A stretch of 64,000 nucleotides of DNA. It comes from Microvirga solisilvae. GTDB lineage: Bacteria > Pseudomonadota > Alphaproteobacteria > Rhizobiales > Beijerinckiaceae. Numbering within the stretch: the stretch's first letter is position 1; each line of letters begins with the position of its first letter. The DNA is taken from contig NZ_JAKUCN010000002.1 of the NCBI RefSeq assembly GCF_022808595.1, forward strand, positions 62,001 to 126,000, given 5' to 3'. The notes beneath the pieces were generated by a model. That model did no database searches, was not told the origin of the DNA, and saw only the letters and a list, made by a program, of their open reading frames with translations. The translations under genes and the position numbers were made by a program. Positions 35,547 to 44,968 of this stretch are shown here, in pieces.

Positions 35547-36377
35547 TTAAGCCTCTTCGCCCGTCACGCCGGCGGCGTCCTGGGCTTTCAGCACTTCCGG
35601 GCGCGGCATGGAGATGATGTTGTAGCCGGAATCCACGTAGTGGATCTCGCCGGTCACGCCCTTCGACAGATCGGACAGCATGTAGAGGGCAGCCCCACCC
35701 ACATCCTCGATGGTGATGTTCTGGCGCAGCGGCGAATGGGCCTTCTGATAGGTGAACATCAGGCGCGCATCGGCGATGCCGGCGCCAGCCAGCGTACGCA
35801 CCGGGCCTGCCGAGATCGCGTTGCATCGGATGCCCTGCGGTCCGACATCGTTGGCGATGTAGCGCACGGAAGCCTCGAGAGCGGCCTTCGCCACGCCCAT
35901 CACGTTGTAGTTCGGCATCACGCGGGTGGAGCCGCCATAGGTGAGCGTCAGCAGCGAGCCGCCGTTCTTCATGCGCTTGGCGGCGCGCTGCGCGATTTCC
36001 GTGAAGGAGAAGCAGGAGATCACCATGGTGCGCGAGAAGTTCTCGCGGGTGGTGACGTCCGTGTAGGAGCCCTTGAGCTGCGACTTGTCGGAGAAGCCGA
36101 TGGCGTGGACGACGAAGTCGATGGAATCCCAACGCTTGTCGAGAGCCTCGAACGCGGCGTCGACGGAGGCGAGGTCCTCCACGTCGCAGGGGATCACGAG
36201 ATCCGAGCCCAGCGATTGCGCCAGCGGCGCCACGCGCTTGCCGAGCGCTTCGCCCTGATAGGTGAAGGCGAGTTCCGCGCCGTGCTCCGAAAGAGCCTTG
36301 GCGATGCCCCAGGCAATGGAGTGATCGTTCGCGACGCCCATGATGAGGCCGCGCTTTCCTTGCATCAGACCGCTCAT
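35547..36377 (-). CDS. fabI: Enoyl-[acyl-carrier-protein] reductase (NADH)
   Basis: FabI performs the last reduction in each fatty-acid elongation cycle and is the target of triclosan. The 276-residue protein starts at the ATG at 36377 behind AGGGGG. It shows the NADH-binding GKRGLIMGVANDHSIAWGIA at the N-terminus and the catalytic Y-x6-K as YNVMGVAKAAL near residue 155-165, preceded by TLTYGGSTRVMPN. It follows fabB on the same strand after about 250 bases with a palindromic repeat between. Confidence 0.95.
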   Translation of the reverse strand: MSGLMQGKRGLIMGVANDHSIAWGIAKALSEHGAELAFTYQGEALGKRVAPLAQSLGSDLVIPCDVEDLASVDAAFEALDKRWDSIDFVVHAIGFSDKSQLKGSYTDVTTRENFSRTMVISCFSFTEIAQRAAKRMKNGGSLLTLTYGGSTRVMPNYNVMGVAKAALEASVRYIANDVGPQGIRCNAISAGPVRTLAGAGIADARLMFTYQKAHSPLRQNITIEDVGGAALYMLSDLSKGVTGEIHYVDSGYNIISMPRPEVLKAQDAAGVTGEEA

Positions 36378-36581
36378 GTGGGTCCCCCTATGCATCGGCT
36401 CGATTGTGGGATGCCGGTCGTTATCAAACCGTGCATCGTGAGCCTTGGTCTTCATGTCAATGAGCGTGTCCATGCGAAATCCCCCTTGATGGAACGGGAC
36501 ATCGCATGGCGTCGTCTCAGGTTTATGACGTCCTGAGAGCTGTTTCCACTGACGTGAAATCAGCCCTCATTTTCAGTTGCC

Positions 36582-36623
36582 GCATTTTTGACGGCGAACC
36601 GGATCCACTTCGCCGAAAAATGC
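36582..36623. repeat. Palindromic repeat directly after fabB
   Basis: Imperfect palindrome with arms GCATTTTT/AAAAATGC and inner CGGCGAA/TTCGCCG around GGATCC, related to the copies at 21584-21697 and 28021-28064. It begins two bases after the fabB stop and may also reduce read-through into fabI. Confidence 0.75.
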
Positions 36624-36624
36624 T

Positions 36625-37848
36625 TTAACCGTTATAGCGGCTGAAGACGAGTGTGGCATTAGTGCCGCCGAAGCCGAACGAGTTCGAGAGAACCGTGTCG
36701 AGCTTGGCGTTGTCGATGCGCTTGCGGACGATATTCATATCCACGAATTCCGGATCGATCTCGTCGATATGGGCGCTCTCGCAGATGAAGCCGTTCTGCA
36801 TCATCAGCAGCGAGTAGATCGCCTCCTGCACGCCGGTGGCGCCGAGCGAGTGGCCGGTGAGCGACTTGGTGGCCGAGATCGGCGGGCACTTGTCGCCCGA
36901 GCCGAACACCGTGCGGATCGCCTCGATCTCCTTCTGGTCGCCCACGGGGGTCGAGGTGGCGTGCGGGTTGATGTAATCGACCGGGTTATGCACGTCCTTG
37001 AGGGCCATGCGCATGCAGCGGATCGCGCCTTCGCCGGACGGAGCCACCATGTCGTAGCCGTCCGAGGTCATGCCGTAGCCGACGATCTCGCCGTAGATCT
37101 TGGCGCCGCGCGCCTTGGCGTGTTCCAGCTCTTCCAGAACCAGCACGCCCGCGCCGCCGGCGATCACGAAGCCGTCGCGGTTGACGTCATAAGCGCGCGA
37201 GGCGCGTGCCGGGGTGTCGTTGTACTTGGTCGACATGGCGCCCATGGCGTCGAACAGGTTCGACAGGGACCAGTCGAGATCCTCGCAGCCGCCGGCGAAC
37301 ATCACGTCCTGCTTGCCGTACTGGATCATCTCGTAGGCGTTGCCGACGCAATGATTGGACGTCGCGCAGGCCGAGGAGATGGAATAGTTCACGCCCTTGA
37401 TCTTGAACCAGGTGGCGAGCGTCGCGGAAGCGGTCGAGGACATGGCCTTCGGCACGGCGAAGGGACCGATGCGCTTGGGGCCCTTGTCGCGGGTGATGTC
37501 GGCGGCATCGATGAGGGTGCGGGTCGACGGACCGCCCGAGCCCATGATGATGCCGGTGCGCTCGTTGGAAATGTCGCCTTCTTCCAGGCCCGCATCGCGG
37601 ATCGCCTGTTCCATGGCCACATGGTTCCAGGCCGTGCCCTTGCCGTGGAAGCGCATGGCGCGGCGGTCGACGAGGGCGTCCACGTCGATCTGCGGGGTGC
37701 CGTGCACCTGGCAGCGGAAGCCGTACTTCTCGTAATCATCGGCCTTAACAATGCCGGACTTCGCTTCGCGCAAAGAGGCCAGCACCTCCTGCGTGTTGTT
37801 GCCGATGGACGATACGATGCCCATTCCGGTGACGACGACGCGCCTCAT
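36625..37848 (-). CDS. fabB: Beta-ketoacyl-ACP synthase I (FabB)
   Basis: FabB condenses acyl-ACP with malonyl-ACP and is needed for the unsaturated branch opened by FabA. The 407-residue protein has the catalytic triad Cys-His-His: cysteine in [12 protein letters not shown] near residue 163, histidine in [11 protein letters not shown] near 298 and histidine in [12 protein letters not shown] near 334. The N-terminus [16 protein letters not shown] is diagnostic for the KAS family. Pairing with fabA identifies it as FabB rather than FabF. GAGGTGGG precedes the ATG. Confidence 0.95.
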   Translation of the reverse strand: MRRVVVTGMGIVSSIGNNTQEVLASLREAKSGIVKADDYEKYGFRCQVHGTPQIDVDALVDRRAMRFHGKGTAWNHVAMEQAIRDAGLEEGDISNERTGIIMGSGGPSTRTLIDAADITRDKGPKRIGPFAVPKAMSSTASATLATWFKIKGVNYSISSACATSNHCVGNAYEMIQYGKQDVMFAGGCEDLDWSLSNLFDAMGAMSTKYNDTPARASRAYDVNRDGFVIAGGAGVLVLEELEHAKARGAKIYGEIVGYGMTSDGYDMVAPSGEGAIRCMRMALKDVHNPVDYINPHATSTPVGDQKEIEAIRTVFGSGDKCPPISATKSLTGHSLGATGVQEAIYSLLMMQNGFICESAHIDEIDPEFVDMNIVRKRIDNAKLDTVLSNSFGFGGTNATLVFSRYNG

Positions 37849-38063
37849 AGCCCACCTCTTTATAGGACCTTGAATGCCAACCTAACGTCTGAACACGTAA
37901 GGCTTGGCCGGCTCAATCTCAACCGCGAGCCAGCGGGGATCTGGAAAGGATCCATCAAATTCGATGGCCCCGCCGCGTGCGGCAGGGCCGGTTTTTCGAA
38001 AAGATCATGTTTTGTCAACAGGATGGATGCATCGCCGCTGACGTAAGGACAGCCGAGAAAGGC

Positions 38064-38606
38064 CTAGCCGCCCACCGGGGCATCGGCCTGGAACAGACCG
38101 ACGCGCATGTCCTTGGTCTCGTAGATGCGGCGTCCGTCGGCCTCGAGCCAGCCATCGGCGATGCCGAGCACCAGCTTGGAGCGGAACACGCGCTTGAGGT
38201 CCACGCCGTAGACCACCTTCTTGGTTGTGGGCAGAACCTGATCGGCGAACTTCACCTCACCGACGCCAAGGGCGCGGCCGCGGCCCGGGGAGCCGCCCCA
38301 GCCGAGGAAGAAGCCGGTCAGCTGCCAGAGAGCGTCGAGGCCCAGGCAGCCCGGCATCACCGGGTCGCCGGCGAAATGGCAGGGGAAGAACCAGAGGTCC
38401 GGGCGGATATCGAGCTCGGCGCGCACATGCCCCTTGCCGTATTCGCCGCCGTCCTCGCCGATGGAGGTGATGCGGTCGAACATCAGCATGGGAGGCAGCG
38501 GCAGCTGGGCGTTGCCGGGGCCGAACAATTCTCCGCGCCCGCAGGCAAGGAGCTCTTCGTAGTTAAAGCTGGACTGGCGGGCCATGCCGGGTGCCGATCC
38601 TTTCAT
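38064..38606 (-). CDS. fabA: 3-hydroxydecanoyl-ACP dehydratase/isomerase
   Basis: FabA dehydrates 3-hydroxydecanoyl-ACP and isomerises the trans-2 product to cis-3, starting unsaturated fatty acid synthesis. The 180-residue protein has the active-site histidine in [16 protein letters not shown] near residue 77-92 and the partner aspartate in [11 protein letters not shown] second start at 38585 ([12 protein letters not shown]) matches the usual N-terminus of the family and has AAGGA upstream, so the true protein may be seven residues shorter. fabA-fabB lie divergent from irr, an arrangement typical of Hyphomicrobiales. Confidence 0.96.
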   Translation of the reverse strand: MKGSAPGMARQSSFNYEELLACGRGELFGPGNAQLPLPPMLMFDRITSIGEDGGEYGKGHVRAELDIRPDLWFFPCHFAGDPVMPGCLGLDALWQLTGFFLGWGGSPGRGRALGVGEVKFADQVLPTTKKVVYGVDLKRVFRSKLVLGIADGWLEADGRRIYETKDMRVGLFQADAPVGG

Positions 38607-38724
38607 CGCGTCTCAAAAAGCGGCCTCAAGCTGTCCCCGAGGCCTTCAATGCGGGCTCTGGTAGCACAGGCTTGGCCATCCATCAAAGGGACCCCGGGCG
38701 CTCAGAGGCAATTCTTTTACCTCT

Positions 38725-38742
38725 TTAAGGATCACTCCTTAA
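38725..38742. promoter_or_regulatory. Palindrome upstream of the irr promoter
   Basis: TTAAGGA (38725-38731) and TCCTTAA (38736-38742) form a perfect inverted repeat with a 4-base centre, 18 bases upstream of the candidate irr -35 box in the irr/fabA divergent spacer. It does not match the ICE box. An operator function is inferred only from its position. Confidence 0.35.
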
Positions 38743-38760
38743 GCGCGACCGCGGATCACC

Positions 38761-38789
38761 TTGCGGTGACCCCCTCGCTTTCCTATGAT
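38761..38789 (+). promoter_or_regulatory. irr: Candidate irr promoter
   Basis: TTGCGG (38761-38766) and TATGAT (38784-38789) are spaced by 17 bases. The predicted start near 38796 favours the ATG at 38833 as irr start and excludes the in-frame ATG at 38785, which lies inside the -10 box. Confidence 0.55.
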
Positions 38790-38832
38790 TGTAGTGTTAG
38801 AGAAGCGCCCGTTCCTCCAAACAGTTCCGACG

Positions 38833-39306
38833 ATGACCGATCCTTTGTCCGCCTATATCGAGTCCACGACGGCTCCGGCCCACCGGAGGGGTTGCCCCCT
38901 GTCCGAGCTGCGCGACAAGCTGCGCCGCGTCGGCCTGCGCCCCACCCGTCAGCGCGTCTCGCTCGGCTGGCTCCTGTTCGGCAAGGGCGACCGCCACATC
39001 ACGGCCGAGATGCTGTTTGACGAGGCAAGCCGCGCCCGCGTGCCGGTGTCGCTGGCCACCGTCTACAATACCCTGCACCAGTTCACGGAAGCGGGCCTCC
39101 TGCGCCAGCTCGCCGTCGACGGCTCCAAGGCCTATTTCGACACCAACCCCACCGAGCACCACCACTTCTTCCTGGAAGGCGAGGGCGAGCTCGTGGACAT
39201 GCCCCACACCGCCGCCGTGAGCGTGGCCGATTTGCCCGAGCCTCCCGAAGGCATGGAAGTGGCCGGTGTCGAGGTGATCGTCCGTCTTCGCCGCAAATCG
39301 GCTTAA
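38833..39306 (+). CDS. irr: Iron response regulator Irr (Fur family)
   Basis: Irr is the haem/iron-status regulator of Alphaproteobacteria; under iron limitation it represses haem and Fe-S protein genes and activates uptake. The 157-residue protein (ATG at 38833) has the winged helix (RVGLRPTRQRVSLGWLLF, SLATVYNTLHQF) and the Irr hallmark HHH in PTEHHHFF near residue 115. A Cys-Pro pair in RRGCPLSEL near residue 20 resembles the haem regulatory motif of Bradyrhizobium Irr. It is divergent from fabA. The ICE-like site upstream of nfuA at 29741 is a probable target. Confidence 0.93.
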   Translation: MTDPLSAYIESTTAPAHRRGCPLSELRDKLRRVGLRPTRQRVSLGWLLFGKGDRHITAEMLFDEASRARVPVSLATVYNTLHQFTEAGLLRQLAVDGSKAYFDTNPTEHHHFFLEGEGELVDMPHTAAVSVADLPEPPEGMEVAGVEVIVRLRRKSA

Positions 39307-39355
39307 CAAATCAGCCTGACAGGTTTTTAAACAGCGGCAGCCGGGATTTCATCGC

Positions 39356-40234
39356 ATGCCGCTCACCCACAGCCTTGTCGCCGTTTTCGTCACCATCATC
39401 TGGGGCCTGAGCTTCGTCGTCATCAAGCTCGGGGTCGGCACCATGCCGCCGCTGCTGCTGGCAGCCCTGCGCTTTTTCTTCGCCGCCTTCCCTGCAATTC
39501 TCTTCATCCGACGCCCCCAGACCTCCTGGGGCAACCTGCTGGCCTATGGCTTCTTCCTTGGGGTGGCGCAGTTCGGTCTGCTCTTCGCCGCGCTCGCCTT
39601 CGGCATGCCGGCGAGCCTCGCCTCCCTCGTCATGCAGGCGCAGGTGTTCTTCACGATCCTGTTCGCGGCTTTTCTCATGGGCGAGCGGCCCGGTCCGCAT
39701 CAGATCCTCGGCGCTCTCATGGGTTTCGCCGGTCTCGCCATCATCGCCGCGCCGCGCCTGACCGGCAGCGGGGCCGGGCCATTCCTCATGACGGTGGCGG
39801 CCGCCGCCTCCTGGGGCGTGGCCAATATCGTCTCCAAGCGCGCGGGCCGGGTGGACATGCTGGGCTACATCGTCTGGGCAAGCCTCGTCGCGCCGCTGCC
39901 GCTGCTCGCTTTGTCCCTGCTCATCGATGGGCCGGCACAAGTCATCACGGCGCTCACGACCATGAGCGCGGGCACGTGGTGGGCCGTGGCCTATCTCGCC
40001 TATCCCACCACCATCTTCGCCTTCGGAATCTGGGCTTATCTTTTGTCCCGCCATCCGGCGGCGACGGTCACGCCCTTTGCCCTGCTGGTGCCGGTAGCCG
40101 GCATCCTCGGCTCGGCGCTGATCCTGGGCGAGGAAATGCACCCCGTCGAAATCGTCGGCGGGGCGGTAATCGTGGTGGGACTGGCCCTGAACGTGTTCGG
40201 GGCCCGCGTCGTGAGCCGCCGGAAAGCCGCTTGA
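39356..40234 (+). CDS. EamA-family drug/metabolite transporter
   Basis: A 292-residue inner-membrane permease with ten hydrophobic segments arranged as two EamA repeats (residues about 5-135 and 150-285). The first repeat starts with HSLVAVFVTIIWGLSFVVIK and the second has SWGVANIVSKRAG. E. coli EamA itself exports O-acetylserine and cysteine; the closest-looking relatives are of this type (GEEMHPVEIVGGAVIVVGL near the end), but the substrate is not proven. It lies 50 bases after irr on the same strand and may be co-transcribed with it. Confidence 0.88.
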   Translation: MPLTHSLVAVFVTIIWGLSFVVIKLGVGTMPPLLLAALRFFFAAFPAILFIRRPQTSWGNLLAYGFFLGVAQFGLLFAALAFGMPASLASLVMQAQVFFTILFAAFLMGERPGPHQILGALMGFAGLAIIAAPRLTGSGAGPFLMTVAAAASWGVANIVSKRAGRVDMLGYIVWASLVAPLPLLALSLLIDGPAQVITALTTMSAGTWWAVAYLAYPTTIFAFGIWAYLLSRHPAATVTPFALLVPVAGILGSALILGEEMHPVEIVGGAVIVVGLALNVFGARVVSRRKAA

Positions 40235-40238
40235 GGCT

Positions 40239-40388
40239 TCAGGCGCGGATCAGGCCGAACCCGACCAGCGCATAGGCGATCAGGAAGATCGCCACGAAGA
40301 TGTTGAGGAAGCGCGGCGCCACGATGGAGGCGATGCCGAGGATCAGGGCGAGGATGGGAAGGAGCTTGAAGCTCAGATTGATGGACAT
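40239..40388 (-). CDS. DUF3096 small membrane protein
   Basis: A 49-residue hydrophobic protein starting at the ATG at 40388 (MSINLSFKLLPILALILGIA). Two membrane segments flank the motif APRFLNIFVAIFLIAYALVGF, the pattern of DUF3096 proteins. Function unknown. The frame stays open upstream but that part has no family character. It converges on the eamA-like gene with four bases between them. Confidence 0.75.
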   Translation of the reverse strand: MSINLSFKLLPILALILGIASIVAPRFLNIFVAIFLIAYALVGFGLIRA

Positions 40389-40490
40389 GGGGTCGAATCC
40401 AGAAATCACGAATGATACCTCGTTACTAACCGAGCATTCCTTGCCAAATCGGAAAGACTTGGCCAAATCGGAAAGACCTGTCTCTCCGCC

Positions 40491-41030
40491 TTATTCGATC
40501 TGTTCGTTGGGATAGACGCCCCAGAGCTTTTCCTGCTGCACATAGCCGTCGAGATCGCGGGCATTGTCCATGCTGATCATGACGCGGCACCATTTGCCGT
40601 CGCAGGCCCTCACATTGGTGATCACGCCCGGCTGCATCTGGGCGATGACACCCGCCTTCGCGTCGGCGCGGTCGAGCAGGCTGATCGGCGGCTCGCCGGG
40701 CTTGGCCCAGGGCATCACGAGGGCGGTGCGTCTCCCTGAGAGCAGGGAGTGCAGCACCCAGCCTTCCGTGCCTTCCGAATCGCGGATGCGCCGCCAGGTC
40801 TCGTATTCGGCGATGATCTCGACCGGCAGGCCCGCGCGCTGGAACACCCAGGCGGTGCGGTGGTCCTTGGAGGGGCCTTCGCGCAGGTTCACGCGGTCGG
40901 TCTTGAGGCTCACATAGCGGGGAACCGGCAGGCCGGTGCCGAGGCGCCCGCCCGGAGGCTGCTGCTGCTGCGCGAGGGCCGGCATTGCGCCTAAAAGCAA
41001 AGCGGCAATGGCGACGACGATCTTGCGCAT
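40491..41030 (-). CDS. Exported bacterial SH3-domain protein
   Basis: A 179-residue protein with a clear signal peptide (MRKIVVAIAALLLGAMPALAQ) and two SH3-like repeats: YVSLKTDRVNLREGPSKDHR to WVLHSLLSGRRTA and a second half with AGVIAQMQPGVITNVRACDG to WGVYP. The ATG at 41030 has GAGGGG upstream; the much longer open frame beyond it is not coding. Proteins of this kind often bind peptidoglycan or stabilise envelope complexes; the exact role is unknown. Two cysteines (in ACDGKWC) may form a disulfide. Confidence 0.87.
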   Translation of the reverse strand: MRKIVVAIAALLLGAMPALAQQQQPPGGRLGTGLPVPRYVSLKTDRVNLREGPSKDHRTAWVFQRAGLPVEIIAEYETWRRIRDSEGTEGWVLHSLLSGRRTALVMPWAKPGEPPISLLDRADAKAGVIAQMQPGVITNVRACDGKWCRVMISMDNARDLDGYVQQEKLWGVYPNEQIE

Positions 41031-41196
41031 GGAACCCCTCTCGGCGACTTTGTGTCTGCTCAAAGCCTCTGATACAGAAGCTTGGCAGGTGCCGCCACGC
41101 GGCGGCTCGTCGCCATTACTTGCCGAAACAGGGTTAAAGGAGCGTGAAAACTCCGCAAATCCAGCAGTTTTCATGCGGGGAGGTCGCTGAAAGCCG

Positions 41197-42189
41197 ATGA
41201 AAAAGAGACCTGTCGTCGTCGTCACCCGCCGCCTGCCCGATGCCATTGAGACGCGCCTGCGCGAATTGTTCGACACGCGCCTGAACCTCGAGGACAAGGC
41301 CCTCTCCCGCGAGGAACTGACCGAGGCCGTCCGCAATGCGGACGTGCTCGTGCCCACCATCACGGACGAGATCGACGCCGCGCTCCTGGAACAGGCAGGC
41401 CCGAACCTCAAGCTCATCGCCAATTTCGGCAACGGCGTCGACAACATCGACGTGGCGGCGGCGGTGGCCAAGGGCATCACCGTCACCAACACGCCAGGCG
41501 TGCTCACCGAGGATACGGCGGACATGACCATGGCGTTGATCCTCGCCGTCGCGCGCCGCATTACGGAAGGCGCCAAGGTGATCCCGGACGGGGATTGGGC
41601 CGGCTGGTCGCCCACCTGGATGCTGGGGCGGCGCATTACCGGCAAACGGCTCGGCATCGTGGGCATGGGCCGCATCGGCCAGGCGCTCGCCCGCCGCGCG
41701 CGGGCTTTCGGCCTGTCGATCCATTACCATAACCGCCGCCACGTTCCGCCGAAGGTGGAGGCGGAACTCGAGGCGACCTATTGGGAATCCCTCGACCAGA
41801 TGCTGGCGCGCATGGACGTCGTGTCCGTCAATTGCCCGCACACGCCCGCCACCTACCATCTGCTCTCGGCGCGGCGGCTGAAGCTCATGAAGCCCGACGC
41901 CATTCTCGTGAACACGGCGCGCGGCGAGATCATCGATGAGGGCGCGCTCACCAAGCTCATCGAGTCCGGCGCCATCGCGGGCGCGGGCCTCGACGTGTTC
42001 GAGGAGGAGCCCGCCGTCAATCCGCGCCTTGTAAGGCTCGCGAAGCAAGGCAAGGTGGTTCTGCTGCCGCATATGGGCTCGGCCACGCATGAGGGCCGCG
42101 TTGCCATGGGCGAGAAGGTGATCGTCAACATCAAGACCTTCATCGACGGCCACAAGCCGCCGGATCGCGTGCTGCCGAGCATGCTGTGA
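41197..42189 (+). CDS. D-2-hydroxyacid dehydrogenase (glyoxylate/hydroxypyruvate reductase type)
   Basis: A 330-residue NAD(P)-dependent dehydrogenase. The Rossmann motif is LGIVGMGRIGQALARRA near residues 149-165. The catalytic residues are visible as arginine in LVNTARGEIIDE, glutamate in DVFEEEPAV and histidine in VLLPHMGSATHE. The sequence FGNGVDNIDV and the overall length fit the GyaR/glyoxylate reductase group, which also reduces hydroxypyruvate; substrate is not certain. It diverges from the SH3-domain gene. Confidence 0.9.
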   Translation: MKKRPVVVVTRRLPDAIETRLRELFDTRLNLEDKALSREELTEAVRNADVLVPTITDEIDAALLEQAGPNLKLIANFGNGVDNIDVAAAVAKGITVTNTPGVLTEDTADMTMALILAVARRITEGAKVIPDGDWAGWSPTWMLGRRITGKRLGIVGMGRIGQALARRARAFGLSIHYHNRRHVPPKVEAELEATYWESLDQMLARMDVVSVNCPHTPATYHLLSARRLKLMKPDAILVNTARGEIIDEGALTKLIESGAIAGAGLDVFEEEPAVNPRLVRLAKQGKVVLLPHMGSATHEGRVAMGEKVIVNIKTFIDGHKPPDRVLPSML

Positions 42190-42464
42190 TGGTTGATCTA
42201 GTTCATGAGATCTGGGTTGGCCCAGACGAAGATGGGCAACAGCTATCGGGGCTTTGTCTTGCTGGTCCTGATGGAGACGGTTTTAGATCGCTCTGCAGTC
42301 CCGACTGGCATCTTGTCCATACCTTCAAAGCCGGAAGCCATTTCGAGGCAATGACCAAGTACTACGAGTGGGAAAAGCGACCTTATCCCTACACGACAGA
42401 TCAAGCCTGGGATTTCGAGCCGTACCCTGAAGAGCGGTCTCAGAGGCAATCGTCGAGATATTGA
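42189..42464 (+). CDS. Hypothetical protein, 91 residues
   Basis: A small acidic, aromatic-rich protein I do not recognise. Its ATG overlaps the last base of the upstream dehydrogenase stop (TGATG), suggesting coupled translation; a GTG one codon earlier is also possible. It contains HEIWVGPDEDGQQLSGLCLAG and a C-terminal segment with paired tyrosines and tryptophans (YYEWEKRPYPYTTDQAW). The codon use is less GC-rich than that of its neighbour, so it may be a recent arrival. Confidence 0.65.
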   Translation: MVDLVHEIWVGPDEDGQQLSGLCLAGPDGDGFRSLCSPDWHLVHTFKAGSHFEAMTKYYEWEKRPYPYTTDQAWDFEPYPEERSQRQSSRY

Positions 42465-42604
42465 TATATCTCAGCGTAATACGCAGCAGGGCCCATCTCG
42501 CCGAGGCCAAAAGGGGACAATGCCCTTCCATATAACATATGTGAGTGCAGGCTAAGGCTTGGAACAGCCAGAAGGGTTTTTCGTTTCTTCTCTGAAAAGC
42601 CTTC

Positions 42605-43324
42605 ATGCCGAATCCCTTGGTTCTCAAACTCGAACAACGCGACCGCCTCTCGGACGACGAGAAGCGTGTGCTCGAAAGCGCAATTTCGCGCGTTCGCGTC
42701 GTCGAAGCGGACGAGGACATCGTGCATGAGGGAGAGCATCCCTCCGAGAGCAGCCTGCTGCTTGATGGATATGCCGCGCGCTACAAGATCTTCTCCAACG
42801 GGCGCCGGCAGATCACGGCGATTCATGTGCCCGGCGACTTCGTCGATCTTCACAGCTTCCTCTTGAAAGTCATGGATCACGGCGTGCTGGCATTGACGCC
42901 CTGCCGCGTCGCCGTGGTGCCGCATGTGGCGCTCGAGCGGATCACCGACGAGCATCCGCATCTCACGCGCCTGTTGTGGCTCAGCACGCTTGTCGACGGC
43001 GCGATCCATCGCGAATGGCTCACCACCATGGGCCGTCTCTCGGCGACGGCTCAGATGGCGCATTTCATCTGCGAGCTGTTCCTGCGGTTGAAAGCCGTCG
43101 GGCGCACGGACGGCGACACGATTCAGCTGCCGCTGACGCAGGCGGAACTCGGCGACACGCTCGGGCTTTCTACCGTGCATGTGAACCGCGTGCTGCAGGA
43201 GCTGCGGAAAGAGGGGCTCATTCGCTGGCAAGGCGATGCGCTCACCATTCTCGATTGGGAACGTTTGGAAAAAGTGGGCGAGTTCACCCCGACCTATCTC
43301 AACCTCCAGCATGAGCACCGCTGA
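42605..43324 (+). CDS. Crp/Fnr family transcriptional regulator
   Basis: A 239-residue regulator. An N-terminal cyclic-nucleotide-like effector domain spans about residues 20-125 (EHPSESSLLLDGYAARYKIF, HVPGDFVDLHSFLL) and a C-terminal winged helix about 150-225 (LTQAELGDTLGLSTVHVNRVLQ). The N-terminus lacks the cysteine cluster of oxygen-sensing FNR, and the cAMP-phosphate-binding RxS pattern of true Crp is not obvious, so the signal is unknown. The stop codon touches the start of the next gene. Confidence 0.9.
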   Translation: MPNPLVLKLEQRDRLSDDEKRVLESAISRVRVVEADEDIVHEGEHPSESSLLLDGYAARYKIFSNGRRQITAIHVPGDFVDLHSFLLKVMDHGVLALTPCRVAVVPHVALERITDEHPHLTRLLWLSTLVDGAIHREWLTTMGRLSATAQMAHFICELFLRLKAVGRTDGDTIQLPLTQAELGDTLGLSTVHVNRVLQELRKEGLIRWQGDALTILDWERLEKVGEFTPTYLNLQHEHR

Positions 43325-43618
43325 ATGACTGAGACAGCCGATCCGAACATCACTCTTCAGCCCATCTCCGTTCTGAGCGACGGCGGCAGCCACGAGGGGC
43401 GGCTGGTCTTTTCCGGCAACGATCTCGTCGCTGTTCTCACCAGGGTCTCCGCCGAGGAAACCGCCGGCGGCCACAACGGCAATGGCGGCTGGTTTTTGGA
43501 GGCAGGCTTCGGCCCCTGCAGCATTCTCATGACGCCGAGCCAGCCGGTTTTCCCGACGCTCGAAAAGGCCGTGGAATGGGTGCGAGAGCGGCTCGCATCT
43601 GACCTTCCTTCAGCGTGA
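43325..43618 (+). CDS. Hypothetical protein, 97 residues
   Basis: A small soluble protein directly after the Crp/Fnr gene (stop and start adjacent), so the two are probably one transcript. It contains GGWFLEAGFGPCSILMTPSQPVF and a final amphipathic helix (LEKAVEWVRERLASDL). I do not recognise a family. The last nine bases overlap the end of the convergent flavoprotein gene. Confidence 0.7.
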   Translation: MTETADPNITLQPISVLSDGGSHEGRLVFSGNDLVAVLTRVSAEETAGGHNGNGGWFLEAGFGPCSILMTPSQPVFPTLEKAVEWVRERLASDLPSA

Positions 43619-44869
43619 AGCTCTGAGCGTCTCCGCAATCTCGCCCGCCGCGCGCTCGCCTTCCTCCCAGGCCCCTCCGGCCGTGCCCCATTGCGCACGT
43701 GACAAGGCCTCGCCCGCAAACCAGATCCGCTCGCCCACGGGTGCTTTCAGGCTGTCGCGGATCGCGGCAAGGCCCGGCGGGATCACCGCCCAGGAGGCGC
43801 GCGACCACGGATCGTGACGCCATGTGGTGGCGTGCATGACGCTCACATTCCGCAAGGCCCGATGCCCGAAATGCTCCGCCAGCACCTCGCGCGCGAAACG
43901 TGCCGGAGCATGCGGATCGCGCTTGTCGAACCGTGCCGCATGCGGTTGATCGATCTCGAAGAAATGGAACGGCGTGCCGTCGATGCGCGTGAGCAGGCCG
44001 GGCGGCGAGCGATGCGTGCCGATCAGCGTCGCAAGCCGGTCGGAACCTTTGAAAGGCGCATCCGGCCAATGCAGGATCACGTGCTCGTAGACGCCCTGCG
44101 TGAAGCCGTGGATCGCCTGCTGCACTTCGTTCGGCAAGGCGGGCGCGAAGCGGATCGCATCCGCCTGCAGCACCGCCATCGGCGTGGTCACGATGGCGGC
44201 TTTCGCGCGCAAAGTACCGATGGAACTCTCGATCGTCACGCCCTGTCCCGACCAGTCGATGCTGTGAACCGCCGCCCCGAGACGGATCGGAAGGTTCCTG
44301 CCGAGTCGTGCTACGTAGCCGCCGAGCCCACCTGCGATGAACAGGTTGTCGGCATATTCCATGCTCGGAAAATCGTGCAGGCTCACCTCGTCGAGCGGCC
44401 GTCCCGAGACGAGCCCGTGAATGTCCGCCACGCGGTGGCCCAGCATTCCCATGCCGGCCGGCAGGGCTTTCGACGCAGACTGGTCCTCGCGCGCTTTCGC
44501 GGCCTGCGTCATGGCCCGGTCGGCCATGGCGAAGGCCCGGTCGAGAGAAGCCCTCTGGGCCAGGTTTCCGGGCTTCCCGCGCAGATAGAAATGCCCATCC
44601 GTCGGCGCACGGCGTAAGGGCTCGCGCCTTTCGAAACCGAGCTTCACGAGCGGATTGATGGGTCCCGCATGAAGCCAATGGGCTCCCAGATCCAGCGGAT
44701 GCCCGCGAAACGGGCGCGTCACCGTGCGTCCGCCGATCCGGTTCCGCGCTTCCAGCAAAGTCACCGTGAGTCCTTGCGCGAGAAGCCGCCGCGCCGCCGC
44801 GATGCCGGCGCTTCCCGCGCCGACGATCACTACATCCGGTTCTCCGGTGGACGAGCTTTCAGGCGTCAT
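43610..44869 (-). CDS. FAD-dependent amine oxidase-like protein
   Basis: A 419-residue flavoprotein of the flavin amine oxidase superfamily. The ADP-binding motif is VVIVGAGSAGIAAARRLLAQ at residues 14-33, followed by LLEARNRIGGRTVTRPF. The C-terminal ERIWFAGEALSRAQWGTAGGAWEEG near residue 380-405 is the second FAD-binding signature of the family. No signal peptide is evident. The substrate (amine, or another C-H bond) cannot be told. Converges with the 97-residue gene. Confidence 0.88.
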   Translation of the reverse strand: MTPESSSTGEPDVVIVGAGSAGIAAARRLLAQGLTVTLLEARNRIGGRTVTRPFRGHPLDLGAHWLHAGPINPLVKLGFERREPLRRAPTDGHFYLRGKPGNLAQRASLDRAFAMADRAMTQAAKAREDQSASKALPAGMGMLGHRVADIHGLVSGRPLDEVSLHDFPSMEYADNLFIAGGLGGYVARLGRNLPIRLGAAVHSIDWSGQGVTIESSIGTLRAKAAIVTTPMAVLQADAIRFAPALPNEVQQAIHGFTQGVYEHVILHWPDAPFKGSDRLATLIGTHRSPPGLLTRIDGTPFHFFEIDQPHAARFDKRDPHAPARFAREVLAEHFGHRALRNVSVMHATTWRHDPWSRASWAVIPPGLAAIRDSLKAPVGERIWFAGEALSRAQWGTAGGAWEEGERAAGEIAETLRASR

Positions 44870-44968
44870 GGAACAGGCCCCCCTCTCGCGGTCTCGACGA
44901 TTCGATCATAAGTAAAGGCCACGTTGGCCCCTGACGAGCGGGCTAAAAGCAGAAAGACGGTTCGAGAC

